DNA from: Bacteroidota bacterium | GTDB taxonomy: Bacteria > Bacteroidota > Bacteroidia > Flavobacteriales > Weeksellaceae | Length of the DNA: 7,298 nucleotides | NCBI GenBank assembly: GCA_023457935.1 | Contig: JAEXBA010000087.1 | Span: 1-7,298, forward strand | Direction of reading: 5' to 3' | Shown: positions 6,334 to 7,298 of the stretch, piece by piece | How the letters are laid out: each line of letters begins with the position of its first letter | Numbering within the stretch: position 1 is the stretch's first letter | Made by a program: the position numbers and the translations under genes | Notes under the pieces: generated by a model | Told to the model about the DNA's origin: nothing | Seen by the model: the letters and a program-made list of their open reading frames with translations, nothing else | The model's database searches: none

Positions 6334-6342
6334 TTATCCACA
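6334..6342 (+). promoter_or_regulatory. Exact DnaA-box sequence
   Basis: TTATCCACA is identical to the high-affinity DnaA box of E. coli. At this base composition an exact copy on either strand is expected roughly once or twice in a hundred such 1.25 kb stretches (my rough estimate). Weaker look-alikes are TTATACATA (5934-5942), GTATCAACA (6396-6404) and GTATCCACG (6532-6540). One exact site alone does not make an origin. Confidence 0.35.
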
Positions 6343-6413
6343 ATCACACACACATGCCTTCAGCAACCACTTTGTTCAAACAAAATATTTGATCCGTATC
6401 AACAATATATGAT

Positions 6414-6438
6414 TTTCAATAATTTACAAATATTGAAA
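6414..6438. repeat. AT-rich inverted repeat beside the DnaA box
   Basis: TTTCAATA (6414-6421) and TATTGAAA (6431-6438) form a perfect eight-pair dyad around a nine-base spacer. A smaller dyad TTGAT/ATCAA lies at 6389-6402. The stretch 6369-6445 is very AT-rich. Confidence 0.5.
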
Positions 6439-6511
6439 TACTAAACAACTGTTTTATGACTAAAATAGAAAAAGAATTTCATCCTCTTTAAGATGCCTTC
6501 TACATGCAACC

Positions 6512-6544
6512 ATCCACGGAGAATCCACGGAGTATCCACGAGTG
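6512..6544. repeat. Three-unit 11-nt tandem repeat
   Basis: The units are ATCCACGGAGA (6512-6522), ATCCACGGAGT (6523-6533) and ATCCACGAGTG (6534-6544). The first two differ only at the last base and the third has drifted. AGAATCTGCGG follows, resembling intergenic repeat text I recall from flavobacteria. Confidence 0.75.
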
Positions 6545-6558
6545 AGAATCTGCGGTAC

Positions 6559-6600
6559 ATGAATGATGAATGATAAATGATAAATGATGGGTGATGGATA
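6559..6600. repeat. Six-unit heptamer tandem repeat
   Basis: Six units in exact 7-base register: ATGAATG twice, ATAAATG twice, ATGGGTG, then ATGGATA. The paired identical units suggest stepwise duplication. The length is not CRISPR-like. It begins 14 bases after the 11-nt array, so the two form one compound repeat locus. Confidence 0.8.
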
Positions 6601-7068
6601 CTGGGAACTGAAGTCCGGCAATGGAGACAAAACACTGATTGTTAAGAGAGACACTGTGGTGAACTGTTTGGAAGATCAATATATTAGACGGCAATAGCAG
6701 TTTGATATAAGAAAATTTCTATTGAGCATTCAGCAAAGAAAACACAGTCATCTGATATTTCAGTACTTTATTTTCTAAAAAAAATGGGTTTTTAATTGGA
6801 TTACCACCTATAGTCTGTTTCGCCATTTATTCGAATAATCAAACGCAAAGACATACAAAATATTTCTGATTAGTAGCTTCCTTAAGCCAAACTACGGCGC
6901 TAACGCTCAATTTTTGAACAATACAGTTAAAATGCAAAACGGTGAAAAAATACTTTTTCTACTATTCTAAATTAATAAGACGACAAATGACAGAAAACGC
7001 GTTCAAAGAAATTTATACGGTAAAAACGACTTAAGAAAAACAAAACAACACTATCTGTTATCTCCCTG

Positions 7069-7099
7069 TTGCAAAGGGTTCTGTGCCTTTCTATATTTG
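7069..7099 (+). promoter_or_regulatory. Promoter of the right-edge gene
   Basis: TTG (7069-7071), 20 bases, then TATATTTG (7092-7099) is an essentially ideal Bacteroidota promoter. Transcription would start near 7105, giving a leader of about 55 bases before ATG 7162. Confidence 0.78.
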
Positions 7100-7102
7100 C
7101 TC

Positions 7103-7126
7103 TGTAAACATCCGGCCGGATTTACA
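7103..7126 (+). other. Leader hairpin/operator-like dyad
   Basis: TGTAAA (7103-7108) pairs with TTTACA (7121-7126). Between them, after a two-base bulge, lies the self-complementary TCCGGCCGGA (7111-7120). The dyad covers the predicted transcription start, so it may be a 5'-end stabilising stem or a repressor site. No T-run follows, so it is not a terminator. Confidence 0.5.
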
Positions 7127-7161
7127 AAATTTAATATTAACAGCCTAAAATCAATCAAATC

Positions 7162-7298
7162 ATGGCAAAAGAAAACTCAATTTTGATGTTGCAGGGCAAC
7201 ATCGGAAACTTCTCCTTTTACAAAACAAAAGACGGAAGTATGGTACGTATGAAAGGCGGCGTTGAGCGCAGTAAGATCCTCAACGATCCCAAGTTCGC
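7162..7298 (+). CDS. Conserved flavobacterial hypothetical protein, N-terminal part (3' truncated)
   Basis: The window ends 45 codons into this frame. The visible protein begins MAKENSILMLQGNIGNFSFY and continues through KTKDGSMVRMKGGVERSKILNDPKF. This start (a small beta-hairpin-like GNIGNFSFYKTKDG, then a basic KGGV segment and NDP) matches, as I recall, a family of roughly 200-residue Bacteroidota proteins of unknown function whose members begin MAKENSIL..TG.IG...FYKTKDG and continue ...REKGGV...I.NDP.F. There is no signal peptide. The strong promoter and leader dyad indicate a real, expressed gene. ATG 7162 is the natural start because the family N-terminus begins there. The function is unknown and I do not assign one. 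Confidence 0.8.
   Translation, partial: MAKENSILMLQGNIGNFSFYKTKDGSMVRMKGGVERSKILNDPKF

Larger units (their letters stand above)
5906..7161. other. Gene-free region rich in dyads and repeats
   Basis: No convincing protein gene is seen on either strand over about 1.25 kb. The few open frames overlap each other across tandem repeats. Contents from left to right: a terminator-like hairpin (5997-6027), a dyad cluster (6133-6268), a DnaA box (6334-6342), an AT-rich stretch with further dyads (6369-6445), two tandem arrays (6512-6600), an AT-rich tract without recognisable elements (about 6600-7060), and the promoter of the next gene. Flanking genes point outward on both sides. Confidence 0.7.

Noticed and set aside
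6512..6600. CRISPR array.
   Set aside because: The units are 11 and 7 bases with no spacers, and there are no cas genes in the window.
6441..6694. Three overlapping minus-strand open frames of 64 residues each.
   Set aside because: They overlap in all three frames across the tandem repeats, are rich in His/Ser/Ile from repeat translation, and have no domain features.

Overview
The window looks like chromosomal DNA of a low-GC flavobacterium, most likely of the Chryseobacterium/Kaistella group (Weeksellaceae). The evidence is a PorX-type PglZ regulator (a type IX secretion component confined to Bacteroidota), Bacteroidota-style promoter boxes (TAnnTTTG at about -7 with TTG about 18-20 nt upstream), AT-rich intergenic DNA, and small proteins of flavobacterial type. 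The genus is inference; the phylum is well supported.

Layout, left to right. Positions 1-1008 hold the 3' part of porX (plus strand), closed by a strong rho-independent terminator. After an imperfect inverted repeat at 1091-1152 come xth (exonuclease III, 1171-1932) and an unrecognised 258-residue protein (1977-2753), both plus strand. They converge on a minus-strand run read leftward: a 63-residue HTH-like protein (5714-5905), rfbC/rmlC (5076-5621), rimO (3626-4930) and a short rlpA-type DPBB protein (2949-3326). rfbC, rimO and rlpA each end in a clear hairpin plus T-run. rimO and rlpA have their own upstream TAnnTTTG boxes, so they look like separate transcription units. Only the HTH gene and rfbC might be co-transcribed. 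The genes serve unrelated housekeeping roles: secretion regulation, DNA repair, ribosomal protein S12 modification, envelope/peptidoglycan processing and dTDP-rhamnose synthesis.

Positions 5906-7161 are a gene-free stretch of about 1.25 kb and the most interesting part. It contains a terminator-like hairpin, a cluster of perfect dyads (6133-6268) whose two long pairings cross in a pseudoknot order, an exact DnaA box TTATCCACA (6334-6342) beside AT-rich dyads, a three-unit 11-nt tandem repeat and a six-unit 7-nt tandem repeat. Genes on both sides are transcribed away from it. A structured RNA, a replication-origin-like element or a decayed repeat island are all possible; none is proven.

The window ends in the first 45 codons of a plus-strand gene (7162 onward). 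It has a near-perfect promoter and a leader hairpin, and its product resembles a conserved flavobacterial hypothetical protein. I see no rRNA, tRNA, transposase, CRISPR array or complete defence system here.
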